A DNA stretch of 64,000 bases from Denitratimonas yunnanensis (SeqCode) (GTDB lineage Bacteria; Pseudomonadota; Gammaproteobacteria; Xanthomonadales; Xanthomonadaceae). Positions 38,756-49,032 of this stretch are shown piece by piece (position 1 is the stretch's first letter; every line of letters starts with the position of its first letter). The notes beneath the pieces were generated by a model that had not been told where the DNA came from, searched no databases, and saw only the letters and a program-made list of their open reading frames with translations. The stretch lies in the NCBI GenBank assembly GCA_026410415.1, contig JAPMLR010000003.1:62001-126000 (forward strand), written 5' to 3'. A program made the position numbers and the translations under genes.

Positions 38756-38812
38756 GCCGCTCTTTTCCGGGCCGTTCTGGCCAAATCCTCCCTTGGCCGC
38801 AGGTCACAGATC

Positions 38813-39058
38813 ATGAAAGCCGACATCCATCCCAAATACCACGCCGTGGTCTTCCAGGACGTTACGTCCGATTTCTCGTTTCTGACCCGTTCCACGCTCT
38901 CGAGCAAGGAAACGGTCAAGTGGGAAGACGGCGAAACCTATCCGCTGATCAAGGTGGAAGTGTCCTCGAACTCGCATCCGTTCTATACCGGAAAGCACAA
39001 GATCGTCGATACCGGCGGTCGCGTGGACAAGTTCCGTCGCCGTTACGCCGGCAAGTAA
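38813..39058 (+). CDS. rpmE2: 50S ribosomal protein L31 type B
   Basis: 81 residues, ATG 38813. The sequence [19 protein letters not shown] and [31 protein letters not shown] is the type B L31 pattern, and the CxxC zinc site of type A L31 is missing. Zinc-free type B L31 often replaces the zinc form under zinc limitation; no Zur box was recognised here, and it may be the only L31. Followed by a strong terminator. Confidence 0.93.
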   Translation: MKADIHPKYHAVVFQDVTSDFSFLTRSTLSSKETVKWEDGETYPLIKVEVSSNSHPFYTGKHKIVDTGGRVDKFRRRYAGK

Positions 39059-39105
39059 TCGCACAGGTGTGGCGGCGAGCGCCGCGCCATTGCACCAAGG
39101 TCGAA

Positions 39106-39133
39106 CGCCGCCCGTCACTGACGGGCGGCGTTT
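39106..39133 (+). terminator. Rho-independent terminator after rpmE2
   Basis: CGCCGCCCG/CGGGCGGCG stem (outer arms 39106-39114 and 39122-39130, extendable inward) followed by TTTT. Confidence 0.88.
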
Positions 39134-39147
39134 TGCTATGCGATAAT
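39118..39147 (+). promoter_or_regulatory. Possible gltA promoter overlapping the rpmE2 terminator
   Basis: CTGACG (39118-39123), 18-base spacer, GATAAT (39142-39147). The surrounding bases CGATAATTATTGGTTATTGC are unusually AT-rich for the window. The region 39148-39260 is an untranslated leader with an imperfect GTGAT/ATCAC stem. Confidence 0.35.
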
Positions 39148-39260
39148 TATTGGTTATTGCGTGATCGATGCCCGCTTCTTGCGTGGGTATCACCGGATTG
39201 TGCGGTCGCAGCACGATCATGGCGTCACGCCCCGAATCATCCGTACCTAGGAGGTTTCCC

Positions 39261-40559
39261 GTGGCCGACAGCACCCACGTCGTTCTGACCGATTCCGACA
39301 ACGCCAAAACATCCTCGCTGCCCGTCTTGCGAGGCAGTCTTGGCACGCCGGCGCTGGACATCGGCAAGTTGTACAAGGACACCGGCTATTTCACCTACGA
39401 TCCGGGCTTCGTCTCGACAGCCAGCTGCCGCAGCGCCATCACCTACATCGATGGTGACGAGGGCGTACTGCTGTATCGCGGCTACCCGATCGAACAGCTG
39501 GCCGAGAAGTCGAGCTTCCTCGAAGTCGCCTACTTGCTGATGAACGGGGAATTGCCCTCCAAGGCGCAGTTCGCTTCGTTCGAGCACGAAGTCACGCATC
39601 ACACGATGATGCATGAGGCCTTCCGCACCTTCCTGTACGGCTTCCGTCACGACGCCCATCCGATGGCCATGCTGACCGGCATGCTCGGTTCGCTGGCGAG
39701 CTTCTACCACAACGAGCTGGACCTCGAAGACCCCGAGCAGCGCCGGTTGGCCGCGATCCGCCTGATTGCGAAGGTGCCGACGATCGCGGCGGCCTGTTAC
39801 CGCTATTCCATTGGCTGGCCGATCCGCTATCCGCGCAACAACCTTGAATACACCACGCGCTTCCTGCACATGATGAAGGAGGTGCCGAGCGAGCCGTTGA
39901 ACCTTCCGCCGATCGCGTCCAAGGCGATGGATCTGCTGTTCATCCTGCACGCAGATCACGAGCAGAACGCGTCGACGTCGACCGTGCGCTTGGTCGGCTC
40001 CACCGGCGCCAACCCTTACGTCAGCGTCGCTGCAGGCGTGGCAGCGCTGTGGGGGCCGGCACATGGCGGCGCGAACGAGGCGGTGCTCAAGATGCTGGCG
40101 GAAATCGGCGACGTGAAGAACGTGCAGTCGGCCGTCGACCGTGCGAAAAACAAGGAGTCGGGCTTCCGCCTGATGGGATTTGGTCATCGCGTCTACAAGA
40201 ACTTCGACCCGCGCGCCCGGATCATCCGCGAGATGACCCACAAGGTGCTGGGCGAGCTTGGCGTCGACGACCCGTTGCTGGAAGTGGCGATGCGCCTGGA
40301 GGAAGCGGCGCTCAAGGACGACTATTTCGTGCAGCGCAAGCTGTATCCGAACGTGGACTTCTACAGCGGCATCATCTACAAGGCGCTCGGCATTCCGACC
40401 GAGATGTTCACGGTCATGTTCGCCATCGCACGCACGGCCGGATGGGTGGCGCACTGGCTGGAACAGCAGAACGATCCGGAAAACAAGATCGGCCGGCCGC
40501 GTCAGATTTATACCGGCGCGACGCCGCGCGACTACGTGGCGTTCGACGCACGCGGCTGA
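39261..40559 (+). CDS. gltA: Citrate synthase
   Basis: 432 residues, GTG start at 39261 with a near-perfect TAGGAGG upstream. Condenses acetyl-CoA and oxaloacetate to citrate. N-terminal [40 protein letters not shown] and length indicate the NADH-sensitive hexameric type I enzyme of Gram-negative bacteria. Catalytic histidines are in [15 protein letters not shown] and GPAHGGANE, the aspartate region is in [14 protein letters not shown]-like [14 protein letters not shown]. Single gene with its own terminator. Confidence 0.97.
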   Translation: MADSTHVVLTDSDNAKTSSLPVLRGSLGTPALDIGKLYKDTGYFTYDPGFVSTASCRSAITYIDGDEGVLLYRGYPIEQLAEKSSFLEVAYLLMNGELPSKAQFASFEHEVTHHTMMHEAFRTFLYGFRHDAHPMAMLTGMLGSLASFYHNELDLEDPEQRRLAAIRLIAKVPTIAAACYRYSIGWPIRYPRNNLEYTTRFLHMMKEVPSEPLNLPPIASKAMDLLFILHADHEQNASTSTVRLVGSTGANPYVSVAAGVAALWGPAHGGANEAVLKMLAEIGDVKNVQSAVDRAKNKESGFRLMGFGHRVYKNFDPRARIIREMTHKVLGELGVDDPLLEVAMRLEEAALKDDYFVQRKLYPNVDFYSGIIYKALGIPTEMFTVMFAIARTAGWVAHWLEQQNDPENKIGRPRQIYTGATPRDYVAFDARG

Positions 40560-40586
40560 GTCGATCGACCGATGAAACAACACAAG

Positions 40587-40604
40587 GCGCCCCGCACGGG
40601 GCGC
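40587..40604. terminator. Terminator hairpin after gltA
   Basis: GCGCCCCG (40587-40594) pairs with CGGGGCGC (40597-40604); flanked by AA and TT. Lies between convergent genes. Confidence 0.7.
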
Positions 40605-40612
40605 TTCGTGTT

Positions 40613-41209
40613 TCAGGACTCGGCACCTTGTCGCAGCAGCGCGCCCAGTGCAGCGCGAGGGATGGGTGTTCGCCCGTCGCCCGCAAGTGGCGTGTGGCGT
40701 TCACATTCTGCCGGAAGCAGCCACAGCTCAATCTCGATGCTGTCCGCGACGAAGCTGAGGTGCGGCACCGTTGCGCTGCGTTGTGGATCAAGTTGAACGC
40801 GACGCTCGCTGGTTTGGTGCGAGATGCCCTGATCCTGGAGGAATCCCATGACGGCTTCCGGCTCGTCACAGTGCAGGTGCAACTGGACGGGCGAGTGTGC
40901 GTCGGCGGTTCCCTCGAGCACCGCGCCCACCAGGCGAGGTCGGTAGCTTGCGAGAAAACGCATGGCATCGAGCGCGGTGGCGCGACGAGCGTCGAGTTGA
41001 GTCGCCTGCGCACTCCCCCGGAACAGGCGCTGATATTCGCGCAGCGCTGCCAGAATTTCCCTGGGCTCCGGCCATGCACGCCGATCGGGAGGGGCGCCTT
41101 GGCGTGAAAGCACGCGGCGCAGAGCGAGCACCGGGTCGTCGATGGCGTACTCGCTCATGCAACGCGCGGCCTGTTCGGCCAGCCAGCGACGATGTTCATG
41201 CGGCTTCAT
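40613..41209 (-). CDS. Hypothetical protein coupled to PBP1A
   Basis: 198 residues. The start codon overlaps the stop of the PBP1A gene by one base (TGATG), so translation is coupled. N-terminal half is helical and basic (MKPHEHRRWLAEQAARCMSEYAIDDPVLALRRVLSRQG). The middle part LVGAVLEGTADAHSPVQLHLHCDEPEAVMGFLQDQGIS, followed by PHLSFVADSIEIELWLLP, has a G-x-x-x-GTA...S-x-VQLHL layout reminiscent of small nucleotidyltransferase folds, but key acidic residues cannot be matched with confidence. No signal peptide. Function unknown; cytoplasmic. Confidence 0.65.
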   Translation of the reverse strand: MKPHEHRRWLAEQAARCMSEYAIDDPVLALRRVLSRQGAPPDRRAWPEPREILAALREYQRLFRGSAQATQLDARRATALDAMRFLASYRPRLVGAVLEGTADAHSPVQLHLHCDEPEAVMGFLQDQGISHQTSERRVQLDPQRSATVPHLSFVADSIEIELWLLPAECERHTPLAGDGRTPIPRAALGALLRQGAES

Positions 41210-43668
41210 CAGAAGATGTCGAACGACTCACGTTCGGTCGTGCCATTCCGATTGCTTTCGTTGCTGGCGCTTTCCACGCGTGCAGCGTCCTCGACCTTCA
41301 TGAACTCGCTGATCGCTCCCGGTGTTCCGGCTGGAGCCAGCAGGCCGGTATAGGGGTCGATCAAGGCCGTCACGATGCCGTTCGGAATCGGCGGGGTCGA
41401 TTCGGGGACGCCATCCAGCGCGGCGCGCATCGTGTCGATCCACATCGGCAACGCCGCAGTGCCGCCGTACTCGCGCGAGCCCAGCGATGAGAAGTCGTCC
41501 ATGCCCACCCACGCGCTGGTCACGATGTTCGCGCCGAAACCGGAGAACCAGGCATCCCGATAATCGTTGGTGGTGCCTGTTTTGCCGCCGATGTCGGTGC
41601 GGTTCAACACCCGTGCCGCGCGGCCGGTGCCTCGCTGAATGACATCGCGCAGGATCGAGTGAATCAGGAATGCAGTGCGTTCGTCGACGGCGCGGGGGGC
41701 GAGCAGGACATCCGGTGGGCCGGATTCATTGTTGGTCGATGGTTCGGTCGGTGCGGCATCGCCCAGATTGAAGCCCGCCACCTGCCCATCGCCTTGCCCG
41801 AAGCGTTGCGGGCAATCGCGACACGCGCGTGGAGCACGCTCGGAAAAGATCACGACACCGTTGCGATCTTCAACGTGTGACAGGACGTAGGGATCGACCA
41901 GGTAGCCGCCGTTGGCAAACACCGCATAGCCGCGCGCCGCCGCCAGCGGTGGTGCCGAGCTGGTGCCCAACGCCAGGGACAGGTTTTCCGGAAGGCTCTC
42001 GGCCGGGAAGCCGAACCCTTGGATATAGCGCTTGGCGTAGTTGGCTCCGATCGCGTCCAGGATGCGAACCGAGACCAGATTTCGGGAGGTGACCATCGCC
42101 TCGCGCAGTCGCATCGGGCCGGAGAAGGTGTTGTTGTCGTTGGAGGGGCGCCAGGAGCTGCCGGTCGAGCGGTCATGGAACACCACTGGTGCGTCGAGCA
42201 CGATCGATCCGGGGTGGAAACCACGCTCGAAGGCGGCCGCGTAGACAAAGGGTTTGAAACTGGAGCCGGGTTGGCGCAACGCCTGGGTGGCGCGGTTGAA
42301 TTTGTTGATGCCGAAGCTGAAGCCGCCATTGAGCGCCAGGATCGCGCCGTCCTCGGCCGAGAGTGTCACCAGCGCACCTTGGGCGGCCGGGATCTGCGCC
42401 AACTCGAAATCGCCTTCGGCGCTGCGGGAAATACGCACGATGTCGCCGGGTGCGAGCACATCCGCCGGCTTGCGTGGCGTCGCCCCGCGCCGGTCCGCGG
42501 TAACAAAGGGGGCGGCCCAGCGCAGTTGTGCCATCTGCAGTGTGGCTTCCTGACCATCAGCCAGCGTCAGGACCGCGTCGTTCTGGCCAACGGAGGTGAC
42601 CAAGGCTGGCAGCAGTCCGCCGAGCTGACGGTAGTCACGCAACGCTTGCTGTGCGAACGCTGGCGTCACCGCCTCAGGCAGGTCGACATGGCCCTCGGCG
42701 CCGCGCCAGCCGTGGCGACGGTCATAAGCCAGGAGCGCCGAGCGGATGCTGCTGTTGGCGGCCTCCTGGATGCGCGATTCCAGCGTGGTGTGGGCGCGGT
42801 AGCCGCCGGTGAAGGCATCGGCGCCGTAACGGTCGACCATCGTCTGGCGCACCATTTCGGCCACGTAGGAGGCTTCCAGTTCCACCGGGGGCTCATGTCG
42901 GGAGGCGCGGCTTGGTTCGGCCACGGCGGTCTGGTAGTGCTGCTGGTCGATGAAGCCCAACTCCTGCATGCGCAACAGCGCGTAATTGCGCCGGATCATG
43001 GCGCGTTCGGGGTTGACGATGGGGTTGCCGCTGGAGGGGAACTTGGGGATCGAGGCGAGCATCGCCGCTTCGGGCAGGGTCAGCTGCTCCAGTGTCTTGC
43101 CATAGTAGAATTCGGCGGCTGCAACGATGCCGTAGGCACGGTTTCCGAAGAAGCTCTTGTTGAGATACAGCCCGAGGATCTCATCCTTGCTCAGCTCGCG
43201 CTCCATTTTCAGCGCAAGAAGGATCTCCCTGAACTTGCGCATGTAATCGTATTCAGGGCTGAGGAAGAACATCTTGGCCACCTGCTGGGTGATCGTCGAG
43301 CCGCCCGGAACCCGTCGATCATCGGTGGTGGCAAGCAACCAGACCGCGCGCATGATGCCTCGCCAGTCGATGCCGGGGTGCTCGTAGAAGCGCGCATCCT
43401 CCAGCGCAATGAATGCCTGCTTCACTTGTGTCGGTACATCTTCGATGCGAACCGGGGTACGGCGGGTCTCCCCGAACAGCGCTATCAGCTTTCCGTCGGC
43501 GCTGTAGACGGTCAGTGGCACTTGGTACTCCACGTCGCGCAGCGCCTGCACGGAAGGGAGTCCGGGCGCTACCAGCCAGTACAGCACGCCAAAGGCCGCG
43601 ACACCGCAAAGAAACGCGGTGAGGCCGAGGATGAACAACCACTTCAGGAGGCGACGGAGTCGGGACAT
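41209..43668 (-). CDS. mrcA: Penicillin-binding protein 1A, bifunctional
   Basis: 819 residues. One N-terminal membrane anchor (about 10-32). The glycosyltransferase (GT51) domain has the catalytic glutamate in ALEDARFYEHPGIDWRG and the GGSTITQQVAK motif. An OB-like ODD/PCB_OB insert (about 320-420) follows, then the transpeptidase with SxxK in GSSFKP, SRN and KTGTT. Polymerises and cross-links peptidoglycan in the periplasm. Divergent from pilM, an arrangement (ponA-pilMNOPQ) known from Pseudomonas and relatives. C-terminus ends FDIF after an Asn/Ser-rich tail. Confidence 0.95.
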   Translation of the reverse strand: MSRLRRLLKWLFILGLTAFLCGVAAFGVLYWLVAPGLPSVQALRDVEYQVPLTVYSADGKLIALFGETRRTPVRIEDVPTQVKQAFIALEDARFYEHPGIDWRGIMRAVWLLATTDDRRVPGGSTITQQVAKMFFLSPEYDYMRKFREILLALKMERELSKDEILGLYLNKSFFGNRAYGIVAAAEFYYGKTLEQLTLPEAAMLASIPKFPSSGNPIVNPERAMIRRNYALLRMQELGFIDQQHYQTAVAEPSRASRHEPPVELEASYVAEMVRQTMVDRYGADAFTGGYRAHTTLESRIQEAANSSIRSALLAYDRRHGWRGAEGHVDLPEAVTPAFAQQALRDYRQLGGLLPALVTSVGQNDAVLTLADGQEATLQMAQLRWAAPFVTADRRGATPRKPADVLAPGDIVRISRSAEGDFELAQIPAAQGALVTLSAEDGAILALNGGFSFGINKFNRATQALRQPGSSFKPFVYAAAFERGFHPGSIVLDAPVVFHDRSTGSSWRPSNDNNTFSGPMRLREAMVTSRNLVSVRILDAIGANYAKRYIQGFGFPAESLPENLSLALGTSSAPPLAAARGYAVFANGGYLVDPYVLSHVEDRNGVVIFSERAPRACRDCPQRFGQGDGQVAGFNLGDAAPTEPSTNNESGPPDVLLAPRAVDERTAFLIHSILRDVIQRGTGRAARVLNRTDIGGKTGTTNDYRDAWFSGFGANIVTSAWVGMDDFSSLGSREYGGTAALPMWIDTMRAALDGVPESTPPIPNGIVTALIDPYTGLLAPAGTPGAISEFMKVEDAARVESASNESNRNGTTERESFDIF

Positions 43669-43688
43669 TTTCGCGCTAATACCAAGGG

Positions 43689-43718
43689 TTTGCAGAAATT
43701 GTTAAAGGAGAGTATAGA
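43689..43718 (+). promoter_or_regulatory. pilM operon promoter 1 with adjacent palindrome
   Basis: TTGCAG (43689-43694), 18-base spacer, TATAGA (43713-43718). A 10-base palindrome CGCCTAGGCG (43724-43733) sits at the expected start of transcription and could be an operator. Confidence 0.45.
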
Positions 43719-43816
43719 ATGTTCGCCTAGGCGGCAGATGGGATTCGGTGTCGGTTGCGGGGAGCGATTCACCGGGTCATCGAGTCAGTGCGGGAGGAGT
43801 AGGGGATCACGCCCTG

Positions 43817-43846
43817 TTGCCAAACCGTTAAGACTCGTTATTTAAT
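43817..43846 (+). promoter_or_regulatory. pilM operon promoter 2
   Basis: TTGCCA (43817-43822), 18-base spacer, TTTAAT (43841-43846), within an AT-rich patch 50 bases before pilM. Confidence 0.4.
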
Positions 43847-43871
43847 GTGCCAACGCAAGAGTTGCTCGTAA

Positions 43872-44953
<1,082 letters not shown>

Positions 44954-44954
<1 letters not shown>

Positions 44955-45541
44955 TGGCAAAGATCAACCTCCTCCCGTGGCGCGCCGAGCGTCGCAAGCA
45001 GCGCCAGAAGCAGTTCTACACACTGCTGGGTGGCGTAGCCATTGCGGCGGTACTCGCCGTGTTTGGCGTCAAGATGTACTACGACTCGCTGGTCGAGGCG
45101 CAGCAGGCGCGCAACGCCTATCTGCAGAACGAGATCCGGCTGGTCGATGACAAGATCAAGGAGATCGAGGCGCTCGACCGCAAGCGTGCCGACCTCCTCC
45201 AGCGCAAGCAGGTCATCGAACAGCTCCAGGCCAGTCGTTCGCAAATGGTGCACCTGTTCGACGAGTTGGTCCGTACCATTCCCGAAGGTGTGCGCCTGAC
45301 CTCGATCAAGCAGGCCGGCACCATCCTCACGCTGGAGGGTGTGACGCAGTCCAATGCGCGCGTCTCCTCGTACATCCGGGCGCTGGAAGGCTCCGGCTGG
45401 ATGTCGACCCCGGATCTCTCGATCATCGAGGCCAAGGGCAGCGAGAAGAACATGCCATACATATTCAATCTCAAGGTGGCGCTGGTGCAGCCCAAGGACG
45501 AGAGCGCCGAGAGTGATGCGGCGGTCGGGGGTGGGCCATGA
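44954..45541 (+). CDS. pilN: Type IV pilus alignment protein PilN
   Basis: 195 residues. N-terminal MAKINLLPWRAERRKQRQKQF contains the INLLPWR motif that docks into PilM. One membrane helix (about 24-42), then a coiled coil (about 45-95) and a periplasmic ferredoxin-like domain. Pairs with PilO. Overlaps pilO by 4 bases. Confidence 0.95.
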
Positions 45542-46176
45542 GCGGCGGATTCGACCTTCGCAATCTGGATACCAGCAATCCCGGGGGCTGGCCGACATCG
45601 GTCAAGGCGTTTTTCTGTGCTCTCCTGGTAGTGCTGATCCTGTTTCTTGGTTGGTATCTGGTCATCAGCGACCAGCAGGATCTTCTGGCGCGGGAAAAGC
45701 GCAGCGAACAGGATCTGCGCACCCAGTTCGAACAGAAGCAGGCGCGCGCGGTCAATCTGGAGCCGCTCAAGCAGCAGCTCGCCGACATGGAGCTGATGCT
45801 GCAGCAGATGCTGCGCCAGCTGCCAAGCCGTACCGAGATGGCTGATCTGATCGTCGACATTTCCCAGACCGCACTGGCAAGTGGCATCCAGAACGAGCTG
45901 TTCCAGCCGCAGCCGGAGATCAAGAAAGAGTTCTATGCCGAAAAGCCCATCGCACTGCGCATGGTGGGGACCTACCATCAGTTCGGTGCTTTCGTCAGCG
46001 GTGTGGCTTCCCTGCCGCGCGTGGTCATCATGACCATGCACGACATTTCGTTGAAGCCTCGCGAGGACAAGACGGGAGGTGCACTGGTGCTGGAAGGCAC
46101 GGTCAAGACCTACCGCTATCTGGACGAGGATGAAACCGCTCCGGAAACGCCGGTACAGGGGGGGGCGCGTCGATGA
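45538..46176 (+). CDS. pilO: Type IV pilus alignment protein PilO
   Basis: 212 residues. One membrane helix (about 22-42), coiled coil rich in Gln and Glu (KRSEQDLRTQFEQKQARAVNLEPLKQQLADMELMLQQML) and periplasmic domain with KEFYAEKPIALRMVGTYHQFGAFVSGVASLPRVV, the PilO hallmark. Forms PilN-PilO dimers bridging PilM and PilP. Overlaps pilP by 4 bases. Confidence 0.95.
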   Translation: MSGGFDLRNLDTSNPGGWPTSVKAFFCALLVVLILFLGWYLVISDQQDLLAREKRSEQDLRTQFEQKQARAVNLEPLKQQLADMELMLQQMLRQLPSRTEMADLIVDISQTALASGIQNELFQPQPEIKKEFYAEKPIALRMVGTYHQFGAFVSGVASLPRVVIMTMHDISLKPREDKTGGALVLEGTVKTYRYLDEDETAPETPVQGGARR

Positions 46177-46721
46177 AAACACTGCACGACAAGCATCCGG
46201 GCCTGCGCACATCGTGGCGTCCGCTGCTGCTGGCCATCTTAATTGCGGGGATACTGGCCGGCTGTGCGCCGGGAATGGCGGACCTTCAGGCTTGGGTGGC
46301 CGACGTCAAGGCGCGCCCGCCCAAGCCACTGGATCCGCTGCCGGTGATGCGGCAGTTCGAAACGTTTGAATACGCTGCACAGAACTTGCGCGACCCCTTC
46401 AGCAATCCGATCGCCGAACAGGAAGCGATTTCCGATTCCTCGCTGCGACCGGATCCCACGCGCCGCAAGGAGCCGCTCGAGGCGTTCCCGCTCGACAGCC
46501 TGGACATGGTCGGGACGCTGGGGTCGGGAAATCAGATGGTGGCTCTCATCATGGATCCCGAGCGTGTGGTGCACAAGGTAGTGGCCGGGCAGTACATGGG
46601 TCAGAGCGATGGACGTATCGATGCGATCTACGAGAACCGGATCGAGATGACGGAACTGGTGCCCGACGGTGCCGGCGGGTGGATGGAACGCAAAGCCCAA
46701 GTGGCGCTGGACGATCAATAG
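46173..46721 (+). CDS. pilP: Type IV pilus lipoprotein PilP
   Basis: 182 residues. Lipoprotein signal ending in ILAGC, then a disordered segment and the conserved FEYAAQNLRDPF motif. The C-terminal beta-sandwich (LDSLDMVGTL, VVHKVVAGQYMGQSDGRIDAIYENRIEMTELVPDGAGGWMERKAQV) binds the N0 region of PilQ, linking inner-membrane and outer-membrane parts. Followed after 16 bases by pilQ. Confidence 0.95.
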   Translation: MKTLHDKHPGLRTSWRPLLLAILIAGILAGCAPGMADLQAWVADVKARPPKPLDPLPVMRQFETFEYAAQNLRDPFSNPIAEQEAISDSSLRPDPTRRKEPLEAFPLDSLDMVGTLGSGNQMVALIMDPERVVHKVVAGQYMGQSDGRIDAIYENRIEMTELVPDGAGGWMERKAQVALDDQ

Positions 46722-46737
46722 GGATGGGGGACAACAA

Positions 46738-48966
46738 ATGACCTCGACGAATCAGAAATTCCAGGGATTGGTACCGCAGATCAAGCACAGGCTTGCCGGT
46801 TTGCTTGGCATGTTCGCCCTTGTCGCGGCGGGGCCGCTGGCGGCCAACGTCCTGCAGGAGATCAGTTACGCCACGGCCAGCGACGGCAGCGTGCGCGTGG
46901 TTCTGCATCTGGCCGAGCCGGCGACGGGGGCGCAGGCCTTCACGACCGAGGACCCCCCCCGTATTGCGATCGATCTTCCAGGCACGTCCAACCGTGTCGT
47001 GGATCGTCGCATCACGGTCGGCAGTGGTGCGACCAATGCCATCAGCGCGGTCGAGGCTGGTGGAAGGACGCGTGTGGTGGTTGATCTGTTCGAGAGCGCC
47101 GTTTATCAGGCGTATGCCGATGGCAGCAGCTACGTGATCGACATCACCGCCTCGGCACGCACGACAGCGGCCGCGGCAACTCCGGGCCTGGCGGCTGACC
47201 CGGCCAAGCGCATAGGAGGCCACAATCCCGCGATCACCAATGTGGATTTCCGCCGTACGCCTGACGGCGCTGCCCGCGTCCTGCTGGAGCTTGGCAGCGA
47301 GAACGTCATTGCCGATCTTCGCAGCGAGGGTCAGGCTGTGGTCATCGATCTGCAGGATGTCGACGTTCCCGAGAGATTGCGTCAGAAGCTGGACGTGACC
47401 GACTTCGCCACCCCGGTGCGTTCGATCGAAACGGCCCAGCGCAACAATGGCGCACGTGTGACCGTGTCGACAGCGGGTGAATTCGAGACGCTGGCCTACC
47501 AGACCGGAAACCAGTACGTGCTGGAAGTGTTGCCTCAACGTGCGGAGGCATCGGCGGCAACGGAAATGATTTCCGGGCTTGGGCGTGAGGAAAAGAAGGG
47601 TTACAGCGGCACCCCTGTGACTTTCAACTTCCAGGAAATCCCGGTCCGTACCGTGCTGCAGCTGATCGCTGAAGAGTCCGGGCTCAATGTCGTCGCGGCC
47701 GATTCGGTTTCTGGCAATGTAACCCTGCGTCTGATCAATGTGCCGTGGGACCAGGCACTGGACATCGTGCTGCGCGCCAAGAGCCTGGACAAGCGCAGCG
47801 ATGGCGGTGTCGTCTGGGTCGCGCCGCAGAGTGAAATCGCCGCCTATGAAAAGGCGATAGCGGATGCCCGCAAGGAAATGGAAGAGCGTGCGGTGCTTGT
47901 AACTGAGTACATTCCGATCAATTACGGAAGTGCGTCGGAAATCGCGAGCCTCTTGACGGACTCGAGCAAATCCGGTGGTGGAAGTGGTCAGGGGGGCGAC
48001 CAGGCGCGAGGATTCTTGTCCACGCGAGGAAGCGTCAGTTTCGATCCACGTACCAACACCTTGCTGCTCAATGATTCCGCAGAGAAGATTGCAGAGATCA
48101 AAGAACTGATCGCACTTCTTGACCGGCCGGTGGATCAAGTGCTGATCGAAGCCCGGATCGTGATTGCAAGCGAGAGCTTTGCCAGAGAGCTGGGTGCGCG
48201 CTTTGGAATCAGTAGTGGTCGCCAAGAGGGTGACAATACCATTATCACGACATCAGGCTCGCTCAACGGCTCTACACAAATGGCGCGTGGTGCATTGGCG
48301 AATCGTCTCGACGGACGCAATGCATTGGCGGGGATTGGCGCCAACCTGGGGGGGAATGATCGCCTCAACGTGAATTTGCCGGTCGCCAACCCGGCCGGTG
48401 CCATTGGTTTCTCGATTCTCGGGGCTGATTACTTGCTGGACCTTGAGTTGTCCGCCCTTCAAAGCGAGGGCCGCGGCGAAGTAGTGTCGAGTCCCCGTGT
48501 AATTACCTCGAATCAGCGCGAAGCCACCATCAGTCAAGGACGTGAGGTGGGTTATGTGACCACTTCAGGTGTGGGTGCCAATGCCACTCCGACGGTCAAT
48601 TTCAAGGAAGCGCTGTTAGAGCTCAAGGTGACCCCCACGATTACTCAGGATGGACGCGTGTTCCTCAGTATGGGGGTCAAGAAGGACGAGATCGTCGGCT
48701 ACGTCAATCTGGGTGAGCTGGGCTCGACGCCGGAGCTGGCCAAGCGTGAAGTAACCACGGCGGTATTGGTCGACAGTGGTCAGACCGTGGTCGTCGGTGG
48801 CGTCTACGAATTCACCAGCCAGGAAGACATCACCAAGGTGCCGTTTCTGGGCGATGTACCCGTGCTCGGCAATCTGTTCCGCAACAAGCGCAAGGATCAG
48901 ACCAAGGCGGAGCTCTTGATTTTCGTCACGCCCAAGGTGCTGAACGTCGCCGGTCCACGCGGCTGA
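46738..48966 (+). CDS. pilQ: Type IV pilus secretin PilQ
   Basis: 742 residues from ATG 46738 with GATGGGGGAC upstream. Signal peptide to about residue 35, two AMIN domains (about 40-140 and 170-270) that bind peptidoglycan, an STN/N0 domain (VTFNFQEIPVRTVLQLIAEESGLNVV), a NolW/N1 domain (EYIPINYGSASEIASLL) and the secretin core ending VPFLGDVPVLGNLFRNKRKDQTKAELLIFVTPKVL. A Gly/Ser-rich linker (SKSGGGSGQGGDQARG) sits in the N1 loop. Forms the outer-membrane pore for the pilus. Confidence 0.96.
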   Translation: MTSTNQKFQGLVPQIKHRLAGLLGMFALVAAGPLAANVLQEISYATASDGSVRVVLHLAEPATGAQAFTTEDPPRIAIDLPGTSNRVVDRRITVGSGATNAISAVEAGGRTRVVVDLFESAVYQAYADGSSYVIDITASARTTAAAATPGLAADPAKRIGGHNPAITNVDFRRTPDGAARVLLELGSENVIADLRSEGQAVVIDLQDVDVPERLRQKLDVTDFATPVRSIETAQRNNGARVTVSTAGEFETLAYQTGNQYVLEVLPQRAEASAATEMISGLGREEKKGYSGTPVTFNFQEIPVRTVLQLIAEESGLNVVAADSVSGNVTLRLINVPWDQALDIVLRAKSLDKRSDGGVVWVAPQSEIAAYEKAIADARKEMEERAVLVTEYIPINYGSASEIASLLTDSSKSGGGSGQGGDQARGFLSTRGSVSFDPRTNTLLLNDSAEKIAEIKELIALLDRPVDQVLIEARIVIASESFARELGARFGISSGRQEGDNTIITTSGSLNGSTQMARGALANRLDGRNALAGIGANLGGNDRLNVNLPVANPAGAIGFSILGADYLLDLELSALQSEGRGEVVSSPRVITSNQREATISQGREVGYVTTSGVGANATPTVNFKEALLELKVTPTITQDGRVFLSMGVKKDEIVGYVNLGELGSTPELAKREVTTAVLVDSGQTVVVGGVYEFTSQEDITKVPFLGDVPVLGNLFRNKRKDQTKAELLIFVTPKVLNVAGPRG

Positions 48967-49032
48967 GCGCAGGCGTTGTCCAACCCATTTTCCAGTAAAC
49001 GCAGGAAGCGACCCGGTTCGCGGAGACTACCC

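Noticed and set aside
42019-43845. Plus-strand open frame (608 codons) opposite mrcA
   Set aside because: Antisense to PBP1A, whose catalytic motifs are all present; no homology-like blocks here.
46549-48225. Minus-strand frame (558 codons) opposite pilP/pilQ
   Set aside because: Both pilus genes are certain; the frame spans two genes in antisense and has no start signal or domains.
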